Below, in pieces: positions 37,324 through 48,149 of a stretch of DNA of 64,000 nt. The notes under the pieces are model-generated. The model was not told the origin of the DNA. It was given only the letters and a program-made list of their open reading frames with translations, and ran no database searches. The position numbers were made by a program, and so were the translations under genes. Origin of the DNA: Atrina japonica (lineage: Eukaryota > Mollusca > Bivalvia > Pterioida > Pinnidae); assembly GCA_030159075.1 (NCBI GenBank), contig BROG01000149.1:154001-218000 (forward strand). The letters are read 5' to 3'. Within the stretch, counting starts at the first letter, position 1. Every line of letters begins with the position of its first letter.

Positions 37324-38150
37324 TATGTAATGATGTATATGGTTTTGGGATATGCATGTGAATGGTTTTCAAAACCTTAAAAAATAAATCTAAGGGAGTG
37401 GGGCATATCCCCAACAAGGGCCTCAATGAAGATGTTCTACCACAAATGAAACCTGCACCCGAATTATCAGCAACTTTACATCATCATTAACCGAGAGACC
37501 AGACCTCAATGAAGACATGATGATTGATCTGAAGTTCTGAACACAGCAATTTTTCCAAAGAAAAACATTAAAAAAAAAAACAAACAAAACAAAAGGCCCA
37601 TTCGGGACACATGGCTCACCTGAACTGAGTCGGTATATTACAAATACAGTGGAACATAGCATAAAGACCACCTCACAGGCGATAAATATTCAGTCTCTTC
37701 AACGTTTCTTAATAAATATAAAGTAAATCATGAATGCGTCATGATGAATAAATGGGAAGAAAATAGCAAAAATGATACAAAAAAATGAATGAAAATGACA
37801 ATGTGTAAAAAGATGTCAGATACGCGTTAAAAATTTATTTTCCAATTTCTACTAAATTAACAAACTTGAATCATACATCTATGTAGATCAGTTTTTAATC
37901 CATGCAACAGTTCTAGAGAAGAAGATTTTCAAAGAGGGGTACCCCCTAAGGCCTCTTTTGCCCTTCCCTAGATCCATCCTTGGGCCAATCCTTGAATTCA
38001 TAGAAATGTGTATCTAACTTGCATATTTTACATATTGGAATGATATGAAAGAATTTTTTTTACATTCAATAAAATTATTGCTGAATGATATGAAAGAATT
38101 TTTTATTGCACTCACCATTTAGTTGACAAAATTCAATAAAATTATTGCTG

Positions 38151-38154
<4 letters not shown>

Positions 38155-38217
<63 letters not shown>
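38155..38217. repeat. (GA)n microsatellite
   Basis: About 31 uninterrupted GA units. It is preceded by a duplicated ~65-bp segment (gaatgatatgaaagaatttt occurs at 38038 and 38083). Confidence 0.95.
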
Positions 38218-38218
<1 letters not shown>

Positions 38219-38347
38219 AGATCTGTGTTTTACATGTAGATGTTTTGTTCAACAATAATTGTGTTCATATATCAAAGGTACAGTTTACATACATGTATGA
38301 TCCATGAAAAAAAAACCCATTATATTTCTCATATTCAAATACATGTA

Positions 38348-38603
38348 CAGTGGAACCTGTCTTGAAAGACCACTCTCGTGAAAGACCACCTGTCTTTTAA
38401 CCCATTTACCACTAAAGGCACATTTGGACTGGTCTAAGTCATTGACTTACAGAAGAGTCTATTGTTTTTCAGGGGTTGATGAGTTAAGACCTCATTATGA
38501 ACACCAATTGGTTAAAAAAAACTGTAAATAAAGTCTCTTTTGAGAGATAACTTGTCTTTCCAGCGGCAGATGGGGTGGTCTCTTAAGACAGGATCCACTG
38601 TAT
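38348..38603. mobile_element. Type 2 inverted-repeat element interrupted by a TTAA element
   Basis: It begins acagtggaacctgtcttgaa and ends acaggatccactgta. After ctgtctt a 90-bp TTAA element (38397-38487) is inserted, and the type 2 sequence resumes with aagacc. This fixes the borders of the inserted element. Confidence 0.8.
38397..38487. mobile_element. TTAA element nested in a type 2 element
   Basis: ttaacccatttaccactaaa ... tcaggggttgatgagttaa. It interrupts the type 2 element 38348-38603 exactly between ctgtctt and aagacc, consistent with insertion at a TTAA site and its duplication. Confidence 0.85.
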
Positions 38604-38772
38604 TTAAAATTACATGTGGATATGAATGGATCTTCAGATCAAGATGTCTGTGGATCCATCATGACTAAAATTATACATGTTATAATACTAATTGCACTAG
38701 TACTGATTCAGTAAAATTATGAATGTAATCAGCTGTATGTAAATGTATGGCAGTGTGCAAATAGTTTTATCT

Positions 38773-38862
38773 TTAACTCATCAACCCCTGAAAAATAATG
38801 GACTCTCCTGTAAATCAATGATTCAGACCAGCCCAAATGTGTTTTAGGGGTAGATGAGTTAA
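38773..38862. mobile_element. TTAA element
   Basis: Inverted copy: ttaactcatcaacccctgaa ... atggactctcctgtaaatca ... taggggtagatgagttaa. Confidence 0.75.
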
Positions 38863-38973
38863 TGCAATTGTAAATTAAAGGAATACACAGACAAAATATG
38901 CTACAATGTACTTTCCAAAAATCATGATCATCTAAAACAAGTACATGTACAGTAATACACTTAATCATTTGCT

Positions 38974-39566
38974 TCTACTGAATCACACGTTTTATCTGGA
39001 AAATTCCACTGAATCACATGTTTTATCTGATAAATGCCACTGAATCACTTGTTTTATCTGATAAATCTCACTGAATCTCTTGTTTTATCTGGAAAATGCT
39101 ACCGAATCTCTTGTTTTATCTGATAAATGCCACTGAATCACTTGTTTTATCTGATAAATGCTACTGAATCACTTGTATCTAATAAATCCCACTGAATCTC
39201 TTGTTTTATCTGGAAAATGCTACTGAATCACTTGTTTATAGACAGAAATGCTACTGAATCACTTGTTTTATCTGGAAAATGCTACTGAATCACTTGTTTT
39301 ATCTGATGCTACTGAATCACTTGTTTTATCTGGAAAATGCTACTGAATTACAAATTTTATCTGATAAATGCTACTGAATCACTTATTTTATCTGGAAAAT
39401 GCTACTGAATCACTTGTTTTATCTGATAAATGCTACTGAATCACTTATTTTATCTGGAAAATGCTAATGAATCACTTATTTTATCTGATAAATGCTACTG
39501 AATCATGTTTTATCTGGAATATTCTACTGAATCACTGGTTGTATGTGGAAAATTCTACTGAATGAC
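38974..39566. repeat. 31-bp minisatellite, about 19 units
   Basis: The unit is close to tgctactgaatcacttgttt plus tatctggaaaa. Two variants, tatctggaaaa and tatctgataaa, alternate in the right half. Single-unit deletions occur (for example near 39306). The repeats abut, with no unique spacers. Confidence 0.9.
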
Positions 39567-39825
39567 ATAGTAAACAAAGCAGGACTACTTTTCCCATGGT
39601 AACAATACCAAGAGTTACCATGATCAATGAACAAACTCCATATTTGTACTGTACAGTTGATATTTTATTGCGTGACCTACTTCCCCATATCAACAGTGCC
39701 AGAAGTTACTAAGCTCAATGTACAATGTAAACAAATATGTATTTTACCGTGTGACACATCCGTATCTAACTGATTAGTTTATTATGGATGGGTATATATA
39801 ATAAAATTATCATTATAATAGTAAA

Positions 39826-39955
39826 TTGATCCTAAGAGGTGGATCACATCTTGTTGACTGGGGCGGATCATCATATAAAATTCAACACTTCTTGTCTCGT
39901 TTGATCCGACGATCTGCCCCTATCAACTCAACGTGATCCGGCTCTTGGGATCAAG
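39826..39955. repeat. 130-bp imperfect palindrome
   Basis: tgatcctaagaggtggatca ... ggggcggatcat pairs with gatccgacgatctgcccct ... gtgatccggctcttgggatca. Confidence 0.65.
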
Positions 39956-40491
39956 TTATTGTTATAACAATATCTATATGTATAATGTAGAATTAAACTA
40001 AATAACTTTGGTTATCCCTTAAAAGCCATTTCACTGTATATTCTGTCAGTTGCAAATTATCAAAGCTGCAGTTATGAAGAAGTAATCAAACGAAAAAACA
40101 ATTTCTGTATTACTTCTAAACATACATGTACAAGTATGATGTATATTTATAAATATATTATTTGAATGCGATGCAAATTTTATGTGTAAAGCTAAACATT
40201 CTGACATAAATATATTTTGTGGCACACAAGACTGCTGTTTGATGAGCTTATTTAATTTCAAAAACTAATGTACACTGTACATGTACATAAAAAGAGTTTG
40301 TTTAAAGTGGCTCCATCCACTCATCTAAATACCCACCTAAAATGTTTTAAGGTAGTTTTGCCAAATTCCTCTTTTTTCTTTTATCAAAAATCTGAAATTT
40401 TGTCTACTTAACATATAAAAAAATTAAAAAGAATATTTTTCAAAAATATGCTACCAACCAACTTTTAAATCTTCTGACTGGGGCCATCACT

Positions 40492-40812
40492 GTAAAACCA
40501 CGGTCCAGAATCACTAGGCTCTTTCCTACCCCTGGTTTCAAGTGACTGAAATTTCTCTTGCATATTTTTATTATTCATGAAGTCTCAGCCAATGTGAGTA
40601 TATGGTGCTTGTATTTGTCAACCAATCAGATTGAGGCTTTTACACAATTTCAGAATTCTATTAGATCAACAGACTATGTCACAACTACTGTGATTGGATA
40701 AATGGGACACACCTACTCCTTATAAATATTCATTAGCTACATATACGAGAGATTTCCGTCTTAGGAAACCATGGGCAGGAAAGAACATAGCGATTCAGGA
40801 TTGTGGTTTTAC
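40492..40812. mobile_element. 320-bp MITE with GTAAAACCACGG ends
   Basis: It starts gtaaaaccacggtccagaat, ends cgattcaggattgtggtttt-ac, and carries ggctctttcctacccctggt / ccatgggcaggaaagaacat inverted arms. A sister copy lies at 62953-63254. It sits just downstream of the ZDHHC24-like gene. Confidence 0.75.
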
Positions 40813-40930
40813 GGCAATGGGTTGGGGCACATCCGACATGTCAATTTTTTTTACGAAGACCTCATTTTAACATGTATGTATTAGGCACAATTATATTTTC
40901 ATCCCTCTAGTGTTTTCGTTTCTCTTCCTT

Positions 40931-41511
40931 TCAGATATCCTTTGGATTTTCGTAGTTTTCTTTGGTTGGAAATTCTATACCATCCCCTGGTAAAGGAGAT
41001 TTTATCCATGGGAAAATCCATGCAATGTGCCATTTACTTCCAAATATTTGTTTTAAATTTTCTTTCCATCCTAAGTCATAAGTGTATACTGAATGTCTTC
41101 GTTCGTGAGTTGTTAAGTTATGGTAAACCGCTTTCATATTCCAAATGATGAGAATTGTTAAAATGATCCAAAACAGCGTAACCAAAAATGTCAAAAATGT
41201 CACGACTGCTGTATAGAGGTCTACAATCCCACACAAAAACACAATTAATGGAAATATAAAACAAAACAAATTCCCAAAGGAAAATCCACCTAGAACGGAC
41301 CATGCGAAACTGAAAGTATATGTGCTGGCAAACATAGCCGCAAACCAAGTATAGACAACTAGAAAAATATAATAGCGATGGTTGAAGTAGCCAATGCATT
41401 TCCCAGTAAACGTGCAGTGGTGATCTCGCTTTAGGACACAACGGTTACAATATGTACAGTGAAATGAACGTGGCGGTGAGTTGGCTTCACATGTACAGCA
41501 AAAACGCCAAC
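40931..41511 (-). CDS. ZDHHC24: ZDHHC24-like exon 2 with the DHHC domain
   Basis: The acceptor is TTGAACAG just above 41511. Reading continues GWRFCCTCEANSPPRSFHC, then CNRCVLKRDHHCTFTGKC, the membrane segments and the tail ending NPKDI, with TGA at 40933-40931. Confidence 0.93.
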
Positions 41512-42138
41512 CTGTTCAAAAAGAAACAGAAAAGTATTTATTTAACACAACAAAAAAAACCACAATATAGGTAAAGATGACTGTTTGTTCTGGGTTTCTA
41601 TTATTCTGCATCATTTACATGTATGAGTCAATTTACAAAGTCAACATTGTTTAGACAATATACACAAATACATTTGTACAGGTCTACCAAGGTAAACTGG
41701 CACATGTACCGTATTCAAACACAATGAGTCTAAATTAAATCATAACAGGGGTGGCAGTCTTCTTGTGGACACAAAAAAATTAGAGCTTTGGTAATGCATA
41801 GAATCCATGCAAGGCAATATGTAAATATCTGTACAACCTATAGTTTTGAAAAAAAGGACCGTTATATTTTGGTTTTTGACAGAACCTGGATGTGCCATTT
41901 TACCTTGGTATATACCTCAATATACCTGTACCTGTACCTGTACATGTATGCTATATTGAAACCTGATTTGAGAGACCACCCTTTCTGCCATGGGTAGTCC
42001 CTTGGTTTCATTTAAAGGGTTATGAATTAACTAAGTAATTCTTAGAATGATGTCTTACAAGGCATATAGGAGTCAACATACACAGTCAACGTTGTTTAAC
42101 CGATTTTTTGAATTTGCACATGTTACAATGTACATTTA

Positions 42139-42175
<37 letters not shown>

Positions 42176-44444
42176 GTACACTACATGTTTTTTACATCGT
42201 ATTTCAAAACAGAAACCTTCTTAATTAAGAGGTTTCATTTGAAAGATTATTCAACAAAGTAGTTCTTCTGAATTTGGTCTTACCGGACAGGTGGTCTTTC
42301 ACAAGAGCAGTCTCTCATTACAGGTTCCACTGTACCGATATGTACATGTATATACAACTGTGACGAACTTGCCTAGCCTTGCTAGTATTTTTCTTTGCTC
42401 TATCCTTTAGTTTACATGTATTATCATTTTATTTCTATCTCAAATTTATTCAATAATTACCTCCCTTTGGCATTAAATTAGGACAGATTTGTCAGGTTCT
42501 GTTTGAATACATTAATTCTCCAGAGGTCACTTTTCAAAGAATTTTACTGGCTCATGAAATTATTCAGGTACTTCCGGAAAGTGTTACCTTACAAATGTAT
42601 AAAACAGGTGTGAGTGACACAATTTTACGTTCTCTATTTCCCTGTAAAGTAATGAACATGAGGTGAACTTTTGATTTTTCTATCCATTTTCATTCTGATT
42701 CATTTTGTTGCCATCATTCCCTGTCATCATAATAAAATGTTATTTTGGACACTAGATGTGTGTATCTTTGTGTATTTTAAACACGTCGTAATGTTTTTAT
42801 TGCTTTATACATATACGTATTTCTATATTAAGTTGTGCTTTTTATTAAAATGCCATACAACTGGCTTAACACAAAGCACGAGACACATGTGAAATACATG
42901 TAGTTTGAGTTTAGTAAACTAATTACTATTCATTTTCAAACTTTAGTTGTAGGAAGAATGAAATATGAATAGGTATTTTCAATTTACTATAGTGGATTTA
43001 TTTGGCAATGTGTGGCCTATAAAACATATTCCGGTATGTGACCGGTTTTCACTCATTGTAATATATTCGAGTGTACCTGGGTTTGAGACTGCAGACAGGT
43101 AATTTACACCTGTAAAGGTGTTTTTGTTCATTATGTGAATTTGTGCTGTCTCTTTGTACATGTATTTTTCTTATATCTTTTGTAATAAATATACTAGTGT
43201 CTAACGTAAATTTGATTGGTTTTTTTTTTATTTTATTCAGTAAGAGCTAGCCAGTTACAGAAATCTGCAACCGAAAGGGACAATCGGACCTGTGTTTGTT
43301 TATATTCGCAAGGGTGAAACGTTACATAAAGTACAGATTGTATAGGTGTAGCAGAGCTAGGTATATGGTGTTCCTACTAGATTGAGCTAGTGGGGTTTCC
43401 CCTTTAGCTTGATTGGCAGAGCACCAGATTGGCAAACCAGGAGTCCTGGGTTTGAATCCAAGCAGAGGCAGTAATTGTCTCTGTTACAAATGGTGCCCAC
43501 ATTGGGACCTAGGTTCTTCCTGGTAATGTGTAAAAGATTATCCTTAAATCGCCCCTCAGGTGATAGCTACCTCTAAAGAGAGTCGGGACGGTTCTCTCAA
43601 TGGAGGGGGATAATGTAGCAGAGGTAGGTATATGGTGTTCCTACTAGCTTGAGCTAGAGGGGTAATTACTTACAAGTGCGATAACTGCTATCCTACTGAT
43701 TTCACCGAACCGGCCTGGCTCAGTCGGTAGCGCGCTTGACTCTGGATCATGAGTTCGAGTCCCGTCGGCGACAGGTTGGTTTCCTGTTTTTTTGGATGAG
43801 ACAGTAAAAACTGGAAGTCCCGTGTCACAGTAGGTGTCGGCACATTAAAGAACCCTCACTGCTCAATGGACGTAAGTGCCGAGCACAGGCCAAAATTTGA
43901 AGCCCTTCACCGGCAATTGGTGATGTCTCCATATGAGTGAAAGATTCTTGAGTGGGACGTTAAACAACAATTCCACAAACACTTCCCCAGGTATCCAGAA
44001 GTTTCAACAAATCATACCCATTGAAAGTCAGATACCCTGCAGAAATGTTTGTGTGAAGGTGAAATTATATTCAGATCTCGGTTATCGTGAAAAGGTATAT
44101 TGCCCGACACCGGCATTATCACCAAACTGCACCACCTTTGGCTTTGGTACCAGAAAGTCTATCATACAATTACCTGGTTTTAAAAGAGTTGGCAGAATTT
44201 TACCAACTGTGGTTGTCCTGGTCATTATGATTTTCCACATGTTCCCGATGACATTGAAGTAGAGAAATCCCCCGTATACGTTGTACAGAAAGATGTCAAA
44301 ATAGGTCGTGCCGTAGACCTCCATCATCCAAGGAGCCACCACGAAGTCTCCATATAGGACGACCAGGTGTATGAACGATAACGCATATATCATCGCAAAA
44401 ATGTCTATATAATTATTTGGTTTCAGCTCTCTCAAAATGCCCAT
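40931..44444 (-). CDS. ZDHHC24: DHHC palmitoyltransferase, ZDHHC24-like, two exons, complete
   Basis: Membrane S-acyltransferase that transfers palmitate from acyl-CoA, via its own active-site Cys, to protein cysteines. Exons are 44444-44174 and 41511-40931, joined in phase 1 through a GT...AG intron, giving 852 nt or 283 aa. Two N-terminal membrane segments span about residues 14-36 and 48-72. The Cys-rich domain covers about 95-135, with zinc-type CxxC pairs C95/C98 and C109/C112 and the catalytic D120-H121-H122-C123. It is followed by TGKCIGYFNHRYY and two or more further membrane segments. The C-terminal SPLPGDGIEF resembles the ZDHHC24 tail, and the length equals that of vertebrate ZDHHC24 (about 284 aa). 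The ZDHHC22/24 group is well supported; the exact ortholog is an inference. Confidence 0.9.
41957..42334. mobile_element. Type 2 inverted-repeat element enlarged by an insertion
   Basis: The left arm (gaaacctgatttgagagacc) and right arm (tctctcattacaggttccac) enclose extra sequence including a TA microsatellite at 42143-42172, making it twice the usual length. It lies about 450 bp upstream of ZDHHC24-like exon 2, inside the intron. Confidence 0.6.
42335..43347. other. ZDHHC24-like intron interior
   Basis: AT-rich with no recognisable element or exon. Confidence 0.5.
43348..43662. repeat. 48-bp direct repeats enclosing a tRNA-like sequence
   Basis: gtagcagagctaggtatatg ... gagctagtgggg (43348-43395) recurs at 43615-43662, 267 bp away. 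Between them is a tRNA-like stretch (ttagcttgattggcagagca ... gggtttgaatccaagc). The family A SINE starts 46 bp after the second repeat. It lies in the ZDHHC24-like intron. Confidence 0.65.
43708..43975 (+). mobile_element. SINE family A in the ZDHHC24-like intron
   Basis: The tRNA-like head (ggcctggctcagtcggtagc ... gagttcgagtcccgtcggc) carries A and B box-like motifs for RNA polymerase III. The body contains gtgtcggcacattaaagaac and the tail gagtgggacgttaaacaaca. Confidence 0.8.
44174..44444 (-). CDS. ZDHHC24: ZDHHC24-like exon 1
   Basis: It begins MGILRELKPNNYIDIF and carries both N-terminal membrane segments. The donor is gtaatt at 44173-44168, after LLKP plus one base. A SINE ends about 200 bp inside the intron. 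Confidence 0.9.
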
Positions 44445-44726
44445 GGTGATGAAGATTAACCCAGTAGCCTAGGCTAGATACGAGATCATCGATTACAGCC
44501 AATACAGCACCGACTTCACGTTCAGCAGGTCTATGTCGAAATACTACAAGTTTTGAAGGCCGAACCCGTACTTTTTAACACGGTTTTATATTTGACACTA
44601 TTTTATTTCATATAACTTTTAGATGTGATGTTGAAATAATTTCGGGTTTTTGTTGTTTTTTGTTTTTTTTGGCACTAGAGCTTTTCTCTTCTGACAATGG
44701 AGTTATCAAAGGGACATTACTGAGAG

Positions 44727-46112
44727 GGTACCCACTTTGGCCGAGTCGTACCCATTTTGGCTGACTCGTACCCAAATAATAAATTTGCTGACTCGTACCC
44801 ATCAATTGGCTTACCCGTACCCACTGAATATTTTATTGTAAAATTAAACTTGCACTTATTTCTGGATTTTTTTTTTAAATAAAAAGTGAATATATACAGA
44901 CAGCGATATATAAAGCTAACAGCTTTACATATCGCTGGTACAGCATAGTACTACATGTGATAATTTTGATAACTTATTTCAATGAGGAAATCCGTTCAGT
45001 TCTAATAAAATTATAGACCTAACTTGTAAGCCACAAATTCAACAACCATAAACAACCGAAGGAATTGAACAACAAATTTAAAGGTATTTAATTTTTATTA
45101 CACAAATACGTATTATCCGAAAACACACATTAAGTGGGTGGTAATAAGTTGAATTTATTTCGAATCAATGTATTCAATTCAGACAACGTACATATAATTA
45201 TGTACTTTGTCTCAAAACTTGAATCTTGGAGATCTATGATAGATGTTACGCTCGGCGACCTTAAAGGAAGAACAGGAAAGAACCCTACTAGCTCAGTTAT
45301 TTTCACTATTCGTAATTATTTCTGTGTAAAAAAAATAGCAGTAGTGTAATCTTTGGAACACATACAATTCAAATATTACAAATTTTACAAAAATCTAATT
45401 ATAGTCGGTTTTTATTTTTATAAAATTTTACGATCCACTAAAATCGCAGTAGCAGACCCCATGTTGAAACGACAACTCGGCCGTAAATGACAGGTTTTAG
45501 ACTGTCGGTATAAAATGGTAAATGACTTTAAAAAATAATAACATAGGTTACAGTCTAAGGTCTTTAGCCTATATGGAATATACGCCATTGAGTTTGTATT
45601 TTTTCTATTAAAATATAAATCTATAAAATCTAAGTTTTTGTTTATAATAGTGCATACATGTAGGTTGTTGGTATTTAATTCATTGTTTCTAAGTAAATAC
45701 AACTTGATAGCACCCCCAAATCTAGAGTTCTTCAGAGTTCCTTAGAGTTCTTCTATTAGAAATAAATATATTTTAACCAACGAAATCTTGTGTCATTTCA
45801 AATACTAAGCAGTACCATGGCAACTACCAAATTATATATGTCTTGATTGGGCAAAATTCTGTCTCGATTTAAAGTTACCTTTCTTTACAATTTCGATATG
45901 TATCTAAATAAGTAATAAATAAGTGTGGGATTAATTTTACTATCAAAGATACGATGAGTACATTCAACCAATAGATGGGTACGCATCAGTCAATCAATGG
46001 GTACAAGTAAGCCAACCGATGGGTACGAGTAAGCCAAGACATTGGTACGGGTCAGCTAAAAAGGGTACGAGTTGGTGGGTACGAGTTGCGATGGGAACGA
46101 GCTGACTATAAC
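44727..46112. mobile_element. 1.4-kb foldback element with TGACTCGTACCC unit ends
   Basis: The left end (44727-44822) repeats tggctgactcgtacccat-like units about five times. The right end (about 45976-46112) repeats the inverse gggtacgagtaagccaa about six times. The interior includes the palindrome at 44897-44943 and small open frames without recognisable motifs. Confidence 0.6.
44897..44943. repeat. Short hairpin (CAGCGATATATAAAGC family)
   Basis: cagcgatatataaagctaac followed by agctttacatatcgctgg. Similar hairpins lie at 47063-47107 and, with a longer loop, at 51676-51748. Confidence 0.6.
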
Positions 46113-46132
46113 CCTTTCTCCGCGCCAAGAAG

Positions 46133-46393
46133 GAGTATGTAGATATTTCAAGATATAGGCCTACAGTCAATAACTTTTTCATTTTCGCAGTAGGCCATGT
46201 TATATATGAAATAGCAAAGGACAATTCGATACCATCTCGTTTAGAAATTTTCAACCCATTCTAGGATGTAGAATTCACTTGTTACATGCATGTCCTCACT
46301 AAAATTTATGAAATGCTATTTCATATAACATGGCCTAAGTGCGAAAATGAAAATGCTACTGACTGTACTGAGGCCTATATCTTGAAACGCCTA
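46133..46393. repeat. 260-bp palindromic element
   Basis: atatttcaagatataggcct and ttcgcagtaggccatgttat on the left recur inverted on the right (ataacatggcctaagtgcga, aggcctatatcttgaaac). MITE-like. Confidence 0.65.
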
Positions 46394-47062
46394 TAATATA
46401 TCACTGATCTAGGGACTCTCACTACCAACGCATATTTTTATATATAATTGAATATTTGTTTGAGATATTTTTTTATAACATGAGTATCTACTGAGTTTCC
46501 GAACATCATTGTGAAATTAGCGTGTAGGCCTAATCTAAAATGGGCCGGTAATTTCTGCCTCTTAATTTTGATAACTTGTATTCATTTTAACCTTTTTTTT
46601 TATAGAAAAATTAATAGTTTTACACATTTTTTGTTAACCGTTTAGGATGTGCCCGCTTCGCCAACCTGAATCCATTCTTGATATTTCCGTCAATGTGTTG
46701 TTATCCGTTTCTTACGAGTTATCTTGGAACAAATTGATGAACACCCAAGTACACTCGGTAGATATAAACAACAAATCGTAAACTGTTAAATATAGAAATT
46801 ACAGTCCAACGTTAAAGTGAAACATGTCATTGCTATATGAGGAGTATACACAAGGTTTGTAATGTAACAGATTTAAAATCAAGTTTTGTTTATTGAATAT
46901 GTCGTTTCTAAAACAATGGAAAGATACTGATGTATTTCGAAGTAGGCCTATACTTATAATACTATAGGCCTACAGTGTGTTTGTAAAATATCGGAACCTC
47001 ACTGTTTCATCACAGGAGCCTGAAATTATAACCGTATATTTATAAACAAGTCATGTATATAA

Positions 47063-47107
47063 CCAGCGATATATAAAGCTAACTGTTAGCTTTATATATC
47101 GCTGATA
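47063..47107. repeat. Short hairpin (CAGCGATATATAAAGC family)
   Basis: ccagcgatatataaagctaa and its inverse ttagctttatatatcgctga abut with almost no loop. Confidence 0.65.
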
Positions 47108-47350
47108 TAGCCTGCTCTCTGTATTGAGGTGAGACACATTCTCCCCTCATTACAGAGTGACTTGTTTTCAACATAAAGTCCAACAAGTCTGATGTGGGCA
47201 ATTTAATATATCATAATTATGTCGTATTGCCCGGATAAACAATAAGATGAAAAAAAAATTGCCCATATAAGACTTTTTGGACTAAAGACTAATCAACATA
47301 CATGCATTTGCAGAATTCCAAGCTCCTGTGTTTTCAAATAGCTTACAGTG

Positions 47351-47354
<4 letters not shown>

Positions 47355-47441
<87 letters not shown>
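47355..47441. repeat. (CT)n microsatellite
   Basis: About 43 uninterrupted CT units. Confidence 0.95.
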
Positions 47442-47447
<6 letters not shown>

Positions 47448-47474
47448 CAGTAGTGTAATCAACGATGTGGTGTT

Positions 47475-47600
47475 GTAAATCTTAAATTTACTAAGTGGGT
47501 GTAAATACAAAAATTACAACATGGTAACTATAGACTCTATCTGTTTGTAAATTTTGTATTTACACCAGCCACCCAGTAAATTAAGAATTTACAACACAAC
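47475..47600. repeat. Palindromic element of ~125 bp
   Basis: gtaaatcttaaatttactaa, gtgggtgtaaatac pairs with gtatttacaccagccaccc, agtaaattaagaatttac. Confidence 0.6.
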
Positions 47601-47732
47601 AAATAAACCTATTAAGCAGTCTTCTTGATATATGGAAATGTGCAAAAATGTTAAGTATGAAGATTGATGAAGATAATATCCCCTGTACATTACAAATGAC
47701 ATGACTTCACTAAACATTACATCCTCACGTAC

Positions 47733-48147
47733 TTTAAAGGGCCATTAGCTCCGTGTGTGTGTGTGTGTGCGTGCATGCGTGCGTGTGTGTGTTTAATTAT
47801 TTCCCTTTTTATCACTTAGATTGATAGGCTATAACAAAAAAGAGATCTACACAGACATGCAAATTCTTCCATTCTTATATAATTTGTGAAAATTGCTTGA
47901 GAAACCCAATTTGGCAATTACATGTACATGTATTCACTTACAATTGATCAATTCAACCATACTCTTTGTATAAGCATACCACACTGGACCTGGCCCGTAT
48001 TTTCATTGAAATATAAGATTATAAGATTTTTTGCCTGTGTATAGCTGTTTTTTGTTACTGTACATCAAGTACAAAAAGTGAAAGAAGAAAAAATCGAAAT
48101 GTATATATATTTTTTTTGGGGGGGGGGGGTAAACACAGGTAATTTAA
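47733..48147. mobile_element. TTTAAAGGG element with a GT-rich expansion
   Basis: tttaaagggccattagctcc is followed by a (GT)n tract at 47752-47792, then the family body (ataagcataccacactggac) and a poly-G patch at 48116-48130. Confidence 0.65.
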
Positions 48148-48149
48148 CG

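Noticed and set aside
38974..39566. Regular direct repeats resembling a CRISPR array
   Set aside because: The units abut without unique spacers and the sequence is eukaryotic; it is a minisatellite.
41118..41441. 107-codon minus-strand open frame
   Set aside because: It overlaps the DHHC exon in another frame; the DHHC frame carries the catalytic motif and intact splicing.
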